Of a stretch of 64,000 bases of DNA, positions 1 through 13,300 are shown one piece after another; within the stretch, counting starts at the first letter, position 1, and each line of letters starts with the position of its first letter. The position numbers and the translations under genes were made by a program. Location of the stretch: positions 24,301,650 through 24,365,649 of the forward strand of contig NC_079887.1 in NCBI RefSeq assembly GCF_029227915.1. Reading direction: 5' to 3'. The DNA comes from Hydractinia symbiolongicarpus (taxonomy: Eukaryota > Cnidaria > Hydrozoa > Anthoathecata > Hydractiniidae). The notes beneath the pieces were generated by a model. That model saw only the letters and a list, made by a program, of their open reading frames with translations. It did no database searches and was not told the DNA's origin.

Positions 1-47
1 TTTCTATGCACAGAGCAAGTGTGGTAATATGCAAAAGTTACCCTTTA

Positions 48-296
48 TTATTATTATTCCGAATATTTATACAGGATATAGCCACTTCAGTGTTTGAAAC
101 ACTGTTATCAATGTGGGTCCTGTGTTCGGGATGTATACATTAAGTATACACTGGCATTACCTACCCAATTTCCCTCACATGGCATGGATTGACCCATAGC
201 TGTAGTAAAGACACTTGCTAAACATGTCCGCGTTGCGGACCGAACCACAGACCTTGTGATTACGAGGCGAACTCCATAACCACAAGGCTACTATCC
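48..296 (-). repeat. tRNA-derived SINE, copy A
   Basis: Read on the minus strand, the element starts near 296 with a tRNA-like head that has an A-box-like stretch (TAGCCTTGTGGTTA) and a B-box-like GGTTCGGTCC. It then has a central block that includes CCATGTGAGGGAAATTGG, and ends in an ATT/AAT trinucleotide tail near 48. The same central block recurs at 34100-34212 and 62817-63138, so this is one dispersed family. The head is too diverged to be a working tRNA gene. Confidence 0.7.
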
Positions 297-378
297 AACA
301 AGTTAACAACAAACAAACACAAAAAGCAAATGGCCAAAAGGGACAGAGTCAATTAACGTGCTAGCACGGCTGAATTTA

Positions 379-611
379 GGCGCCATAGTTTAGCGGTTAT
401 AACTCTTGCACTTTGTGCGGGAAAGCAGGGTTCAATTTCCTTGGTGGCGATTCTATATTCGGTCTGTGCAGCTCAAAATGAGCATTAAATACTCTAGGAC
501 TCCTGATCTGACTTATAGCCTCTTCTAGAAATAATAGACAGGGTATATCCCTGGCTCGATTTTTGTGAGCCTGGCTAGCCATGTAAAATATGGACATCTA
601 TCTATATATCT
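379..611 (+). repeat. tRNA-derived SINE, copy B
   Basis: A tRNA-like head (GCGCCATAGTTTAGCGG at about 381, B-box-like GGGTTCAATTTCC at about 429) is followed by a body that matches, in reverse complement, the tail of the SINE at 62817-63138. Shared pieces are AGACAGGGTATAT, GCCTGGCTAGCCATGTAAAATATG and GAGCATTAAATACTCTAGGA. The central block found in copy A is missing, so this is a shorter variant or an internal deletion. Confidence 0.7.
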
Positions 612-2764
612 AATTCATTTCAAACTTCCTTGGTTAACAAATAGTTAACTATATTGCTTATGAAGTGTAGGATTATTAGGGGTACTTACTTTTGTTAGAC
701 TTTTCTTGTTTGTTTACTTTCCAGGCACAAGCTGGCTGGACGGCGTTGTTTATGTTTTGATGGCCAATAAAAACAGAAACTGAAAGGACTGGCCTTCTGC
801 GAATTTTTCTGATTCTGCAAATTACACATGGAATAATAAAGATGGCTGTAAAATGTAGATGGCGACTGCGTAAACAAAACAAAAAAAGACATGGGATTTG
901 TTTTTGTTTATTCTCCTGGTACTGTAGAGTGGTATCACTTAATTTAACTTGGTTTTTGCTTTTTATTATTATTTTTGTTAAAATAAGCTTAACTGTGCTT
1001 ACTTTATGGTTCAATTAATCAGAAAGCTGTGAGGAAATCTGGAAAAAAAGAATACCAGAGTAATGCCAACCTAAAAAGCCATTGACGGGTTTTGTAATGT
1101 TTGGGATGTTTTATTTACACAGGGGACGCCTGACTTGTATAGTATGACATATTTAATAATGATTTTTTTCTGACACTGTGTGCTAAATGACACACATAGA
1201 CAGCTAGTAGTTTATGTAGATGATATGCGTGTATATTATGCAGTTGTAGTGTTTTTATCATATGGCTCCTATGTGTGTGTAGTGGTTCTCTACTAAGAAT
1301 GTTTAACCTATTTTGAACTCTTATTATAAAGTACAATACAGTACAAGTAGTGTATACAGTATGGTGAAATTAAAAGAATGCTACTGTGTGCAGCGTTAGA
1401 ATATTGCCAGGCAATAAGGCAAGAGGATGTTGACTTGCTAGAAAACAGCACAAAAATTACGAGGGCTTTTCAGGCAAGTTTGGCGCAATTCCTTCCCTTA
1501 AACTTGTTACAACAGATATGAATCTTCCATTATTTAATGGATAAAAAAGATGATTAAGACACTGGTCGCAAATAACGGTTGAGGAGTCAAAAACCTTTGA
1601 AACAAGGACGGATCTCCCAATTTTTTAGCGCGAAGTTACTGCGTAAAAAACAGGTATGGGCAAAAATTGTATCTCGCACACTTAAAACAGGTGAAGAATA
1701 AATGTTCACGCGATGTTTACTTAAATAAGACATTTTATTTGTTTTGTTTCATGTTAAATCACGTCCAGGGTTTAAAACAACGTGTATTAAACTAACATAT
1801 TTAATGAGTTGTCGCAGAGCTTTCACTTTTGTTTTTTTGTTTAAAACAAAGCACAGTCTTTTTAAATGTAGTAAAGCACCAGTGTTTTATGTTACAACTT
1901 TACAGGAACTTACTCAGTCAGAAAAACAAAGTTTATTTCAACATTTGTCTATCAAAACAAGAATTGCGTGGTCTAAACACGCCTTTCCTAGTGACGGGTG
2001 TTCATTAATGGTTTATCAACAGCAAGATATTGAGTGTTATATCTTAAAAGTCCTGCGCATAACAGTAATGAAAAACATATTATTGTGATGTTATTACAAA
2101 CAAACTTTCTTGGGAAAGTTTGTTGGCATAGTGTTCTCAAAAAGCCTTTATTAGACACAATTTGCTCAATAAATATATATAGCTATAGTTAATAAGTCAC
2201 ACAATTCATACAACACTTATACGATTGTTGTTTTTTGGCCAAGTCAACGAAAAGAACGAGCTTGGGAATAATTCAGGTTAGCTGGGGAGTTTATATCAAA
2301 AAGCACAAATTTTATTCAAAAAATCATCCAAGCTCCCCCTTATATTTTTGGCACGTCAGCAGCCTCGTGCAGTAAGCAGGACTTGATATGTGGTTGCCGA
2401 AGCTGAAAATTAACCCACAACGCCACACACTGTATATAATGCTAACCACACACTAGCTTACCCTAATGACCTCTGTATTCAGAAGTAGGATTTATTTATC
2501 ATGACTTATCTTTGTGTAGATAGTATTTTTATTTATGCTATTAAGCGACCAGGGCATTCTTATTATGCAAGTAACATTTTGTTTTTCATATTAATTAAAC
2601 TCACACAAGAAAGAGAAATGCAAAAAAAAAATTATGACCAAGTACAGTAAAAGCTGCACACTTAAACAAAAATTTGAACAATATTACTCTTATTGAAGAT
2701 ATTATTTCAGTTTGTTTGTTCAGTATACAATATTACTCTTCTCTTTTTATAGTGTTTATTTAAA
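612..2764. other. intergenic stretch, no gene recognised
   Basis: Several short open frames occur, the longest being 114 codons at 1744-2088 on the plus strand, but none has a recognisable domain or a convincing splice context. The last bases hold a pyrimidine-rich stretch ending in AG at 2751-2752, just before the ccdc157 start. It could be a 5'-UTR intron acceptor or a trans-splice acceptor. Confidence 0.4.
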
Positions 2765-5700
2765 ATGGCTCATCTTTTGGGAAGCAGAAACTGTTTAGAT
2801 AGTTTGAGCAAGGATGTTTCAAGTATGCAAGAAACAATCAATAGCATTGTGAAAAAGACTGGCCGTTTCCAATTTGCATCATGGAAATTTCCTTGCAAGA
2901 TAGCTATTGATCTTGATGTTGCAGAGCTTTTGGAGGATTACTCATACTGCAACGATGAAGATTCAAACAAACTGTCACATATCATTTTGTTTGAGCTGGT
3001 TATTGACAGGTTTGTACCATACAGAATTTACAAATGATTATAGTAACGTCACTGCCTTTTATTTGCTCTTATTGTTAAAAATTTTATTATGGTGTTTTAT
3101 TGCATTTGCATGAAGTATGTGTTAGGAACTTGGCCATATAAAAGTAATTTTATATTTTGTGCATTGAAAATTGGCTGTTAATTGCATTAACAAAGTACTG
3201 AAAAAAGCATAAATTGTGCCTAGGTTAAATAGGTGGTTGTCTAATAGATATGATGGTAAGGACAGGTTTCATTTTATTACTTCACCTGGTATTTCACCCT
3301 TTGTTATTGTTTATTTACTGCAATGTTTATATATTTTTTTAAATCTAAGCACGATGTGCAGTAAGTTCAATGCAGGAAAAGAAACTTCAGTATTATTTCC
3401 GTTATATAGGTTCTGTTTAATATTACAAGCAGCTTCCCAATTGTTTGATATGGTTTTTATCACTAAAGATGAACAAAATGCTTCAAGACCACAAAGTAGA
3501 ACCGTCACATCAACTATGTCAGTAGGGTTAATATCCAAAATATTTTGGAACAAAGTCTCGCAAATCCAGTACTCATATGAAAACTTAGAAAAACAGGTTA
3601 GTGTGTTTGAAGGGGTTTGAAATCCGTTGTGAATAGTCCAGCAAGCCTAACTTGAACATGAACCCGTGCAAGTGAATCTTTTAATACTTTAAATTAGGCT
3701 TTCTATTTTTAAGCATATTGAATATAGAACTCTTGTAAAAAATGGACTTGTTTATCATTTTTTTACATGCATGGAAAAGTTAGCTATCAATATCTTTCCT
3801 CTTAGCTTTCAGAGTACAATCAGTCTTTGATGGATATGGAGAATGTATTCTTAGAGATGAAAATTGAAAACGTTAGTTTCAAAAGGAAAACGAAGAACGA
3901 AAAAGAAAAAGAAAATGGAAAGATGGAAATGATAGAGAAGACAGTTAACATAGAAGAAGAATCGAATAATTGTATTCCTGTTCCTAGTAAATCTTCATCA
4001 ACACAAACGTTTGAAACTGCTTTTGTTCCTTGTGAAGCATGTTGTAGTATGCAAAGTAACCTTTTGACAGTAGGGACTGAAATTATAAACATCTGTGAAA
4101 CACAAGGTCTACCTTCTTCTCTCTCCAAACAACACAAGCTGATGAGGGACACTCAAATGACTGCTAGTGATGTGGCAAGGTGGGCACATGAGCAAGAAAG
4201 AGATTTAAAAAAAATAAACAATTACTTAGATAGTTTACATAAACAAATTAACCCTTTAAAAGAGGAACTTAAATCATCAAATTCCTCTTGTTCGAAACTT
4301 CAAGACGATTTTAATAAGACGTCAATAGAAAGAGATAAGATGGAGGCGTTGTATAACGATAGCCAAAAGGAATGTTGTTCCTTAAAAGAAAAAAATGAAA
4401 GGACTAAAAAAGAATTAGACAGACAAGAAAGTAAGCTTAGCGAGTTACAAAGCAGTAATATAAAACTGGAGTTTGAAAATTCAAACCTAAAAAAATCACT
4501 GGAAGAAGCAACAGGAAATATATTGAAGTATGAAAAAAACATAGCAGCGTTAGGTGAGTTTTGCTCGATGTAAATATATGAGTGCATAACTTTTTTTTTT
4601 AGAGACATACTTTTTTGGTACAGACTTTTTAAAAATTTTATATAGCCTGCCCCTTGTTTCAACCCCCTTTAAAATTGTTTTTTAGCAAGAGTGCTGTTAA
4701 TTTATCTTTTGTTTTTTTAATGTTTTTCGAGTAAGCTGTTAAAGTGACCTAAAATAATATGTTTCTGATAAGAAGAACCTGTAGCGAAAATAAAATAGTT
4801 ATACTGTGTATTTTCCTCTGAGACAAGAATAAATCCTGGATTAAAAATAAATAGTACAGGTTAAATTTTGTTGACCAATGTGAGTTTGCTCACATTCCTA
4901 AAAATAAACCCTGCGAAAAATATTTTGCAAACCAATTTACAATAATACCCCCTCTCCCCCAAAAAATAATTTCTTTATTCCGCATTGTGTCATGTTTATG
5001 CCGTCTACTTGTAACTATACTTTTAATTTTTAAAAAGCTTTTCTGTTTATTTTAGAACAAGGTATGAAGAGTTTAACAACACAGCTGGAAAGTGAGATAA
5101 AAGAAAAAGAAAAACTAACTGATGCTTGCAACGAAATCTCAACACTGCAAGCACAGAAGAAAGAGACGGAACAGAAGTTGACAGATGTTAGTGTGGAACG
5201 CGACAAACTAAAAGCTGAGAATAAAGTTGTTTTGAAGCATGACCAGGTTTGTTGTTGTGTTTGCATGGTGGTGTTTTTTTTTAAAAATTTTCGTGCAATT
5301 TTCGTGAATATGGATAAAATTTCGGTAATTAATCATCAGAAAATTAAATTCACGCTTTTTGTTTTATAAGAATATACTTTAAAAGAATATCAGACTATTG
5401 TTTACAACAATAGAAAAATTGAAATAATAACCAGCCTGGTTAGAATTTTGTTATTTTTATAAAAAAGTGCAACTGAATATGGAACAGTTTTAGTTGAACC
5501 TTTAAAACCGAAGAAAATGTAGAAGAAACTCAGAGAAGAAACTCCAAAATAACGAAAAATTCTACTATTGTTCGATGTGTTTACGTGTTTTAATAAATTA
5601 ATAAGTATGTCATATGACCGCATATGGACCTTACAATGAATTAAATCTTCTGAATTTAATTCTACACGATTTTTATTTCTTCATTGGTTATAACTTTAAA

Positions 5701-8700
5701 CAAGAACCTTTTTAGTTTACATAGCTGTAAAAAAATTGGTGATTAAAAAATTGGTTGATCATTTCGACATTTTCAAAAAAATCCTAAACATTTTAGGGTT
5801 CAAAGTACATGGGTCCAAAATTTCTTATGGGTAAATTTTTCTTATTTAAAAGGTGGACAAGATTGAAATTAGTTTGATTTTTCGCTATATTTGGTACAAA
5901 TCAATCTAATAACCACATTAAAATCATTGCAGTATCTCAAAACTTCTCAAATGGCGGAAATCTTACGCTTAAAGAATATATCTCTTCTATTAGAGAAAAC
6001 TGAATGGTTGAGGATTGAACACAGAAAAATTCCAAAGTCTGTCGTCTATCTGTTATAATCTATTGATGAAATGTACAAAATTAAGCAAAAAAACCAAAAT
6101 ATTTTTCAAAATGTTGGGGTTTAGCATTTTCGTAATAAAAGTTCGCAAATTTAAATGTTTTTATAGAAACAAAACAAGCAATAAACGCCCCCTTCCCTTA
6201 CTCAAGTAAACCCCCGCCCCTCCCGTAAATAAACCACATATCTCTTGGGCCTTTAAATAGTTTAATTTTTTGTCACACGCCTGTGACTTTTCATGAAACT
6301 ATTGCCTGCATTCACTTGCCTGTTCCTGAATCCTGCCATTTTTAAAAGGGATTTGGGGAGGTTACACTATGAATTCACTGCTATCTTTTCATTTCATCGT
6401 TTGTTCTAGAGCCTTCAAACAAAGCAGGCCACTTTGTTGTCTCGTCTTGAACAACTGGATGAAACGTGTGAAGATTTAAGAGATGACCTTTCAACTGCTC
6501 AGAAGGAGAAAAACAATTTGCTTCAAAGCAATAAAAAATTGGAAGAAGAGAAAAATAACCTGCTTTTAAACTTGGAAAATTTGAAGGTTGGTATACTGTA
6601 AAGAAAGTGCTAGTGCTGTGTTGTCGTCGTTGTTATTGTTGTCGTTGTTGTTGTTGTTGTCGTAGTTGTTGTTGTTGTAGTTGTCGTTGTCGTCGTCGGG
6701 GTTGTTGTTGTTGTTGTCGTCGTGGTTTTTGTTGTCGTTGTTGTTGTTGTTAATTGTTGTTGCTGTTTTTGTGGTTGTTGTTACCATTGTTGTTATGGTT
6801 ATTGTTGTCGTTGTTGTCGTCGTTGTTGTCGTCATTGTTGTCGACATTGTTGTTGTCTTCATTGGTTTTGTTGTTGTTGTCGTTGTTTTCATTGTTGTCG
6901 TTGTTCCCGTTGTTGTCGTCGTTGTCTTTGTGGTTGTTGCTCGTTACTCGTTTTTTTTTGTTTTTTTGTAACTAAATGTCATTTTAGGCCAAAATTGGTC
7001 CAAAATTGAAACTACTTAATTTTTGACAAAATTTGGCATGGTTAACAAAAAAACTATGCTGAACATGATGGTGACATCAAAATGGTAATTTTTGTCAACT
7101 AAATGTCGTTTAAGACCGTATACGTTTTAATTGCGCGACTTTTAACCATGAATGATAGGCTGTATTTTTTGTTAGCAGAAATTGTAGAATTGGGTCGCAT
7201 TGTCGATGTTTCATAGTTATGCATTTTTAATAGTGAGATAGTTTATCCAGCGCCTGCATCTTGTTTCTTTTAACAGAGAATCAACAAAGAATACGTTCAC
7301 AAATCGCGTGATCGAGAAAATGGTTTTCACAGTATAACAAAAAATCCATCACATGATAAAGAATTGACAGAATTAACCAATCAGTTGAAGTTGTTGGTTA
7401 GTTATCCAGTGATTGGTCCAAAATATAAAACAGCTGAGGAGGAGTACACAACTTTAACGCAACGCATTCAGCCTCTTAAAGATGAAAATGAAGATGTGGT
7501 GAAAGACATGGAGAGGCAGGTGCAGACGAACAACATTAGAATCTCCATCTTAGAGGAACAGAACAATTCTTTGAGAAATACCCTTTTGAAATTGGAGAGA
7601 GAAAACTCGACGAAAGAGAATGTAAGTCGCACATAGCTGTTTAAGTGGAATTTGTTAAGGTTTCTTAACTGTAATTTTTTTCCACGGACTGGTTCACTAT
7701 GCGTATTGTTCACTAAGAAAAAACTTGTAAGCGTATTCACGCTCAGATTAAAGAATTTTTTAAGCATAGTGTGTGAGGGGAAGAAACTTTCGCGAACAGA
7801 AATTTCAGCTAATTCGCGAAAGTTTATGTTCACGAAAACGTCTGACGTGGCTCGTTCGCAAAGGTTTATGTATGAAATAGTTAATTTTTTTCAATTCGCG
7901 AATGTAACCAGAAAAAAATATCTTATATAAGTTGATATACGTTGTATTTATAACTTTACTGATCTCAAAAGATGTCTTAACAAGACCACGATTAACCAGT
8001 TTCCTTGTAACTTAGAAAAATTGATTCGCAAAAATTTTATGTTCGCGAAATGCTAAAATGTTGTGAATTTTCCCATTCGCGAAAGATTTCTCCCCTAAAG
8101 TAAGCATGTTAATCAGCCTTGATGATGTATATTTTCCAGTCATTTAAAGCTTGAATTACCATTACTACATTGTCTGAACTTGGCGCTGTGTAACTCTAGC
8201 CTTAGTTTTGTGACTGTTCTTTTTGCAGGTAAAAACAGGGCCATCTTATCCATTTTCGGCAGCATTTTGTGTCGATATTAGGTAGTTAATTTTATGTATG
8301 GTAAATCTTGTATTTGCGTTTCAGTTTCCCGAGAAAGTTGCATCATATAAAAACAGGTTAGTGATAAGTTTTTATTGAAATGTAATTTTTCCGTGGTTGG
8401 AATTATTATGATAAAAATCGCGCGCGATGTTTTACATTTATCTTATTTGCACAAGAGTTTTCATTTTCGCGCGATATATTTTGATGTTTTCGCTACATTT
8501 TCGTTCGCTTAATTAATAAGGAAACCTACAAAAAATACATTCTTGGATGTTGCTTTAGAGTTTTTTATTTTGGGCAAAAAAATTTAATAGGGTATAATTT
8601 TCGTGCACCTTGAAGTATATTCTCGACGCAAGATATAAAAAAGTCTATGAAAAGCAGACTTAAATCGCGCGAATTTAACTTATTTCGCACTGTGTAAAAT

Positions 8701-9169
8701 ATTTTCTTTTCCGCCCTACGCGAAAATATAATCGAAGTGAATACTTCACGTGAGATTAGTGTAAACTTTACACTTTTTTAGTGTTGGCGAAGATATTTCA
8801 TCATTTGGTCGTTACAACGACCGCCATCATTCCGCACCAGTTCGTCTCTTACAAGATCAGTCGGTCACACCGAAACCTCCTTCTGAACCACGCTCGTCAA
8901 GTAAACCTACGAGAACGTGGAGTGGTGGTAAAAACAATAAAAAGGAAGCTTTTGATATCGGTGCTCGATTGGCTAACTTAGATCGATTGAAAGATAAAAC
9001 AAAAATAACGAAATTTGATTGGACAACGAATACTGACTCAAAAGGAGCTTGGACTGAACAAAATACACATCTTAAAACAGCCTCGGTTACATGTCCTGAT
9101 TGTGACAAAACTTACCTGTCCAAAAGAGACTTGGATATTCATAAGACGTTTTGCTATGGGCGGGTATGA
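2765..9169 (+). CDS. ccdc157: CCDC157 orthologue (coiled-coil protein), 8 exons
   Basis: Exons: 2765-3009, 3410-3596, 3806-4553, 5056-5246, 6410-6586, 7277-7621, 8325-8356, 8782-9169. They join in phase to 2313 nt, 770 residues; human CCDC157 is about 750. The N-terminus (MAHLLGSRNCLDSL, then FASWKFPCKIAIDLDVAELL and LVIDR across the first junction) and the block TFETAFVPCEACCSMQ in exon 3 are hallmarks of the family. Residues of about 210-640 are long, charged coiled coil. The last exon ends in a C2HC zinc finger with Cys746, Cys749, His762 and Cys766. Family knowledge is limited; mammalian CCDC157 has been linked to membrane traffic and sperm formation. The start codon fits the family N-terminus. 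An ATTAAA signal lies at 9373-9378. Intron 5 holds a GTT/GTC microsatellite; introns 6 and 7 hold TTCGCGAA/CGCGCG-type repeats. Exon 7 is only 32 nt and is the least certain. Confidence 0.92.
6617..6950. repeat. imperfect (GTT)n/(GTC)n microsatellite
   Basis: More than 300 bases of GTT units interrupted by GTC, GTA and GGT lie inside intron 5 of ccdc157. The repeat keeps several frames open on both strands, giving runs of Val/Leu/Cys or Asn/Asp/Thr. These are artefacts of the triplet repeat, not genes. Confidence 0.95.
7725..8097. repeat. TTCGCGAA-rich noncoding repeat in ccdc157 intron 6
   Basis: The stretch contains repeated TTCGCGAA palindromes and near matches in both orientations, alternating with AGTTTATGTTC-like text. 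The outer copies mirror each other: AACTTTCGCGAA near 7789 and TTCGCGAAAGATTTC near 8073. It looks like a fold-back or MITE-like element. Similar text recurs at 9690-9860, 15850-15950, 30140-30240, 38870-39110, 39650-39860 and 40150-40390. Confidence 0.55.
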
Positions 9170-10311
9170 CTAAGAATCTAATCACGCGAGAAAAAAAAAT
9201 GCGTTTTAACGGCTTGAACAAGACAAATAGAATTTTACCTCCTTCCCTAGAAAGTTTAAAGTGCCCGAATATAAATGATTCACCTCTGTGTGTTAATTAC
9301 TCGAAAAAATTCAAGCGAGTACTAGATAATATATAAATAGCAACTTGTATATATATATTTTAATTTTAAATTATTAAAGTCTCGAAACACTTGATATGTT
9401 TGTTGCTATACGTATCCTTAAATGATCAAATAAGCCGCACCTCCCCATTAAACTTCGCCTTCCAAGTAAAACCGTCCCTTGGTGATCAAGTCTCATCCCT
9501 TTTCTGTCATAAAAGAATCCATCTTGTGAGAAACTTACTTTTGTTCAAACTTAATTTTTGCGAGGTCCTTATTTTAGGCCTATTTTTTGAGATAAGGTAA
9601 CCTTTTATTGAACTAGCTTATATCACAAATTAGCTACAAAAAAAAAAGAAAGTTCACCAAAAAAACTCGAGAAGAAAAAACGAAAAACATCCTTTTTAAA
9701 AAAAAATTCCGTAAAGTTAATTTTAGCGTCTACGTCATTTCTAGAAACTTCGCAAAAATTTATTTACGGAAATGACTCGTAAGGGAATTTTGGTGCAGAT
9801 AAGTTTTCTCGATAATGGATAAGATTCGCTAAAATTAATATTCGCAAAAAAATTTACAGTAGTCAAGTACATGAGGGTGGATAGAAGACAAGGATATTAA
9901 AAATTTACAAGCTAAATCTCTTTCTGTACAGGTTTATTTTTGTTAAAAGTGCGACATTAGGTGGGTAAAATATAAAAAATATATAGGAAATTGTAGAGCA
10001 GGTGGCATATTGAAAACGAAAGTTTTGATGACGAGCTCAAAAAAGGGCGTCAAGCAGTAGTTGAAAGTGCTCATTCATAAAAATACGTTTTGATACTAGG
10101 AGACCCAATGCACGAAAAAATCTGTTTATTCGCTGATCCCTTTATTAGGTCCCAAAACTTGCATGCAGAAGTTTACGGATATCGTACAATTTTGAGGATT
10201 TTATTTTCAAAACTTTGTTTTAATTGGATATAGTTGAAGTTTTTTCGTGTTTTTTTTATTGAGGAACCTACATCTCATCAATGACGTTAGCGAGTCGGCT
10301 AATCGATGACG
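9170..10311. other. intergenic between ccdc157 and bola2 (convergent)
   Basis: This holds the 3' flanks of two genes that point at each other. The ccdc157 3' UTR probably ends just after the ATTAAA at 9373. From 9690 to 9860 there is another TTCGCAAAA/GCGAAA-type AT-rich repeat patch. No further coding signal is seen. Confidence 0.5.
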
Positions 10312-13300
10312 TTACTTGTTTTTTTGCTTCTGCCATTGCTCTTCAGTCCACGTCTTCATTTCAAACGCGTGGATGTCAGGTAAGACGTCTTTTAAAATTT
10401 CATTCACTAACCGATGTCTTTTTAACAAGGGTTTACCGTCGAATTCTTTCGAAACTATAATGACGGCAAACATCGCGCCACAGCCACCAGAATTATCTGT
10501 TATCTCCTAAAGTAAAAATATGACTTTCTGTGACGTTCATGTTAACAGGTAAAAAAATGTTCAGGGTAGTCATTCATGTATAAAAAAGTAAATTCTAGAA
10601 CTTTTTTATGAGTATTTTTGAAATTAAGTCTATATAATAATAAAAGAACAAAATTCATAAATTTTTTTAAAATTTTCTATAAAATTCGTAAACAACTTTA
10701 CCCAGGTGAATTTCTATAGAGCATCATTTTGCGCCGCTGCGAATAAATCGCCCGAGAGATTTGCTTGTGCATGCGCAATAGAGAAAAAAAGCGCCGCTGG
10801 TTCAGATATTTTTTTGACCCAGCGATAAAAAAAGCTCTCTCGCAAAGTTAAACAAGAAAACCTGTCAGTTTGAACACACAATCCAATATTTTCTCGGCTA
10901 GGAGGACCTCCTCGAAAGGGTCGAGCACCGCGATGTCAATTGCTAGCAGTCTGGGCTTCTATGGCTAATAGAACAACCAAAATATGGTCATGAAAATCTG
11001 TCGATGCAAGAAAAAGAACTTGTACATGAATATGAAATAGACTTGATAAGATTATTAATACACTATAATAAATACATCCTTTTTTTTTCATTGTAACTGT
11101 ATGTTATATAAGAAACAAATGAGCAGCAAAAACTTCTGTTCATTCCATACATTCTTGCATTGGGGATTATGGCCTAAATTTTAGAAATGTGTGTGGCGAA
11201 AAGGTACATATTGTAAAATAATCAAATACCTTATATAAAACGACAGAAGTTAATTTCAAAATTTAAAATTGTAAAGGTTATACCATCTCAACATCACTGT
11301 ATAAGAACTACTCTAGTCAAGTATAATTTTAATGGAATTAGAGGTATATAAGAAAATAGAAAACACAGATGACCAGATAAAAGAAATCCAGTTTAGAAAT
11401 TTACAGTCATATTGACGAAACTATGGTACAATTTTCGGTTGAGAGAAAACACAAACGTTTCATGGCCAAACTCTCACAAAAGAAGCTTTGGTTAAACAAG
11501 AACTACAAGATTCTGAATTAAATACAGCTAAACCAGCAAAAACTCACCTAAAACTACACAATATGACATGTTTGAAGATAGAAAAAAAAGAATCTGTAAA
11601 AAACCGGGTGAATGGCATGTTTTTCTTCAAATCATATTGTCTACCCTGAAAAATAAAGACTTGTAATTGATTTAAAAGTATCACGTGACATTTTCCGGCC
11701 TATAGAATGCCCGAGCAAGCGCAAAAAAGCAGATGTAAACCAAAACTTATTTATAGGTATGTACAATGTAAAATATATATATACACGTGTATAGTTTTAA
11801 TACTTCAAAATTTAGCTCAATATTAATCAGCAGGATTCTCTGGTGTTATTTCCACTTCACATCATATTTCCGAATGTATTAAGAGACAATCAATACACGC
11901 CGCAACATATTTATTCTTGTATATAAACAAACGACCCGCTGAAGGATTACGTAATGTTTTTTTGTAAAAATCCAGTGAAATGCACATAAGATGAGTTCAA
12001 TCCCTGTCTCTATTTGTACATCTATGATTAAAACAAGGTTTTTAAACATTCTTGGTACAGGGAATGTAATACACTTTATTCAATATAACAGATTTAATTT
12101 TTAAACTTTTAGGAAAAAATATTGAAGTCTGCGAAAAAAAATTTCTAATGTTTGACATGTAACGACAACAACAAGAATATCGATGGAGGATCTGGTAATT
12201 TATTGTAATGCTGCCCACACACATATATTTGATATGCAGTAAGGGGAAACTGCTAACTAAGATGGTGGTACTAATTAGGCGATACTCTAATACACAAAAC
12301 AATATTTAGGCTATATATAACATATTTTTAGGATTCCAGTTTAACCCCATTTGATACACAAGCACTAAATCTATCATTTTACCTTCCTAATATAAGGCTA
12401 GCCTCTGTAGTAGCAATGTACACACTTTAAAAAAGGCATGGGGGAGATTGGTTCTTTTTCCTTTATTTAAGCGATTTTCTGTAGGTGATTTGAGCCACGT
12501 ATGCTTTAAATATGGTGGTAAACAAATGATGTAATTTGCCATATTAGGATTCCATTATTTTGAATTTGAGAGCTTAATAAGGCATTCGTCATACAAATTA
12601 GGCTAGATTATTCTGAACGTTTAAATACCAGTGTTTCATAATCAGTTTTCTCCTCTAACTGAAATCAGTGGGTTTAACTAACCAGACTGCATGTGTTCTG
12701 TGTTTGCAGGTCAAGTACTGATTGTTTCTTTTGCATTAACTTTTACATTATAGCCAGCTATAGCTGGTTAACTCAGAAAGTCAACATCTAGCTAGCTAGC
12801 TAGCCTATCTATAGCTAGCTAGTTATAGCGCAGAGACCAACAGAATTTGGCTAGTGGATATAGTTCATAAACACTAGCTAGCTAGGCTAGCTTGCTACTA
12901 ATCAAAGAAATACAAAAACATTTCACTCTTTTAACAAAATAAATGTCAACAATATTTATTTGCTAACTAGCTCTTTGTCTTTTCAACTTTCTTCAAGTTT
13001 TTAGTCGATTTTTGAATAAAACCTGGCCTCGCAGTAAACGATACTTAGCCAGTCAATGCAAATAAAAAAGTTTTGGGGAAGTTAGTTCAGGGAAAAAAAA
13101 CTATGCCTAAATTGACTTATATGATCGTATTAGAGCTGGCTCCGCGTAAAAGATTCACCAATATGCTCATTTTTTATCCGAAGACGAAGAAAGACTAAAC
13201 CAAATACACATTCCTGCAAATTGTGTGAATGAATTTGTGAGGGAGCTGCAGAGCGATAGTTATTCAAATCACTTGAAAATAAAATGATCCTCCTTTACGT

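Noticed and set aside
220-300. tRNA-like sequence with A and B boxes
   Set aside because: The acceptor and other stems do not pair, and the text continues into a SINE body. The same holds for 380-440, 31990-32045, 47660-47730 and 63060-63138.
1744-2088. 114-codon open frame upstream of ccdc157
   Set aside because: No recognisable domain and no supporting gene structure; its codon make-up resembles the surrounding noncoding DNA.
6566-7009. Several overlapping open frames with poly-Val, poly-Leu, poly-Cys or poly-Asn/Thr products on both strands
   Set aside because: They are reading-frame artefacts of the GTT/GTC microsatellite in a ccdc157 intron.
10316-10510. Plus-strand open frame of 64 codons
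   Set aside because: It lies on the opposite strand of bola2 exon 2 and has no domain of its own.
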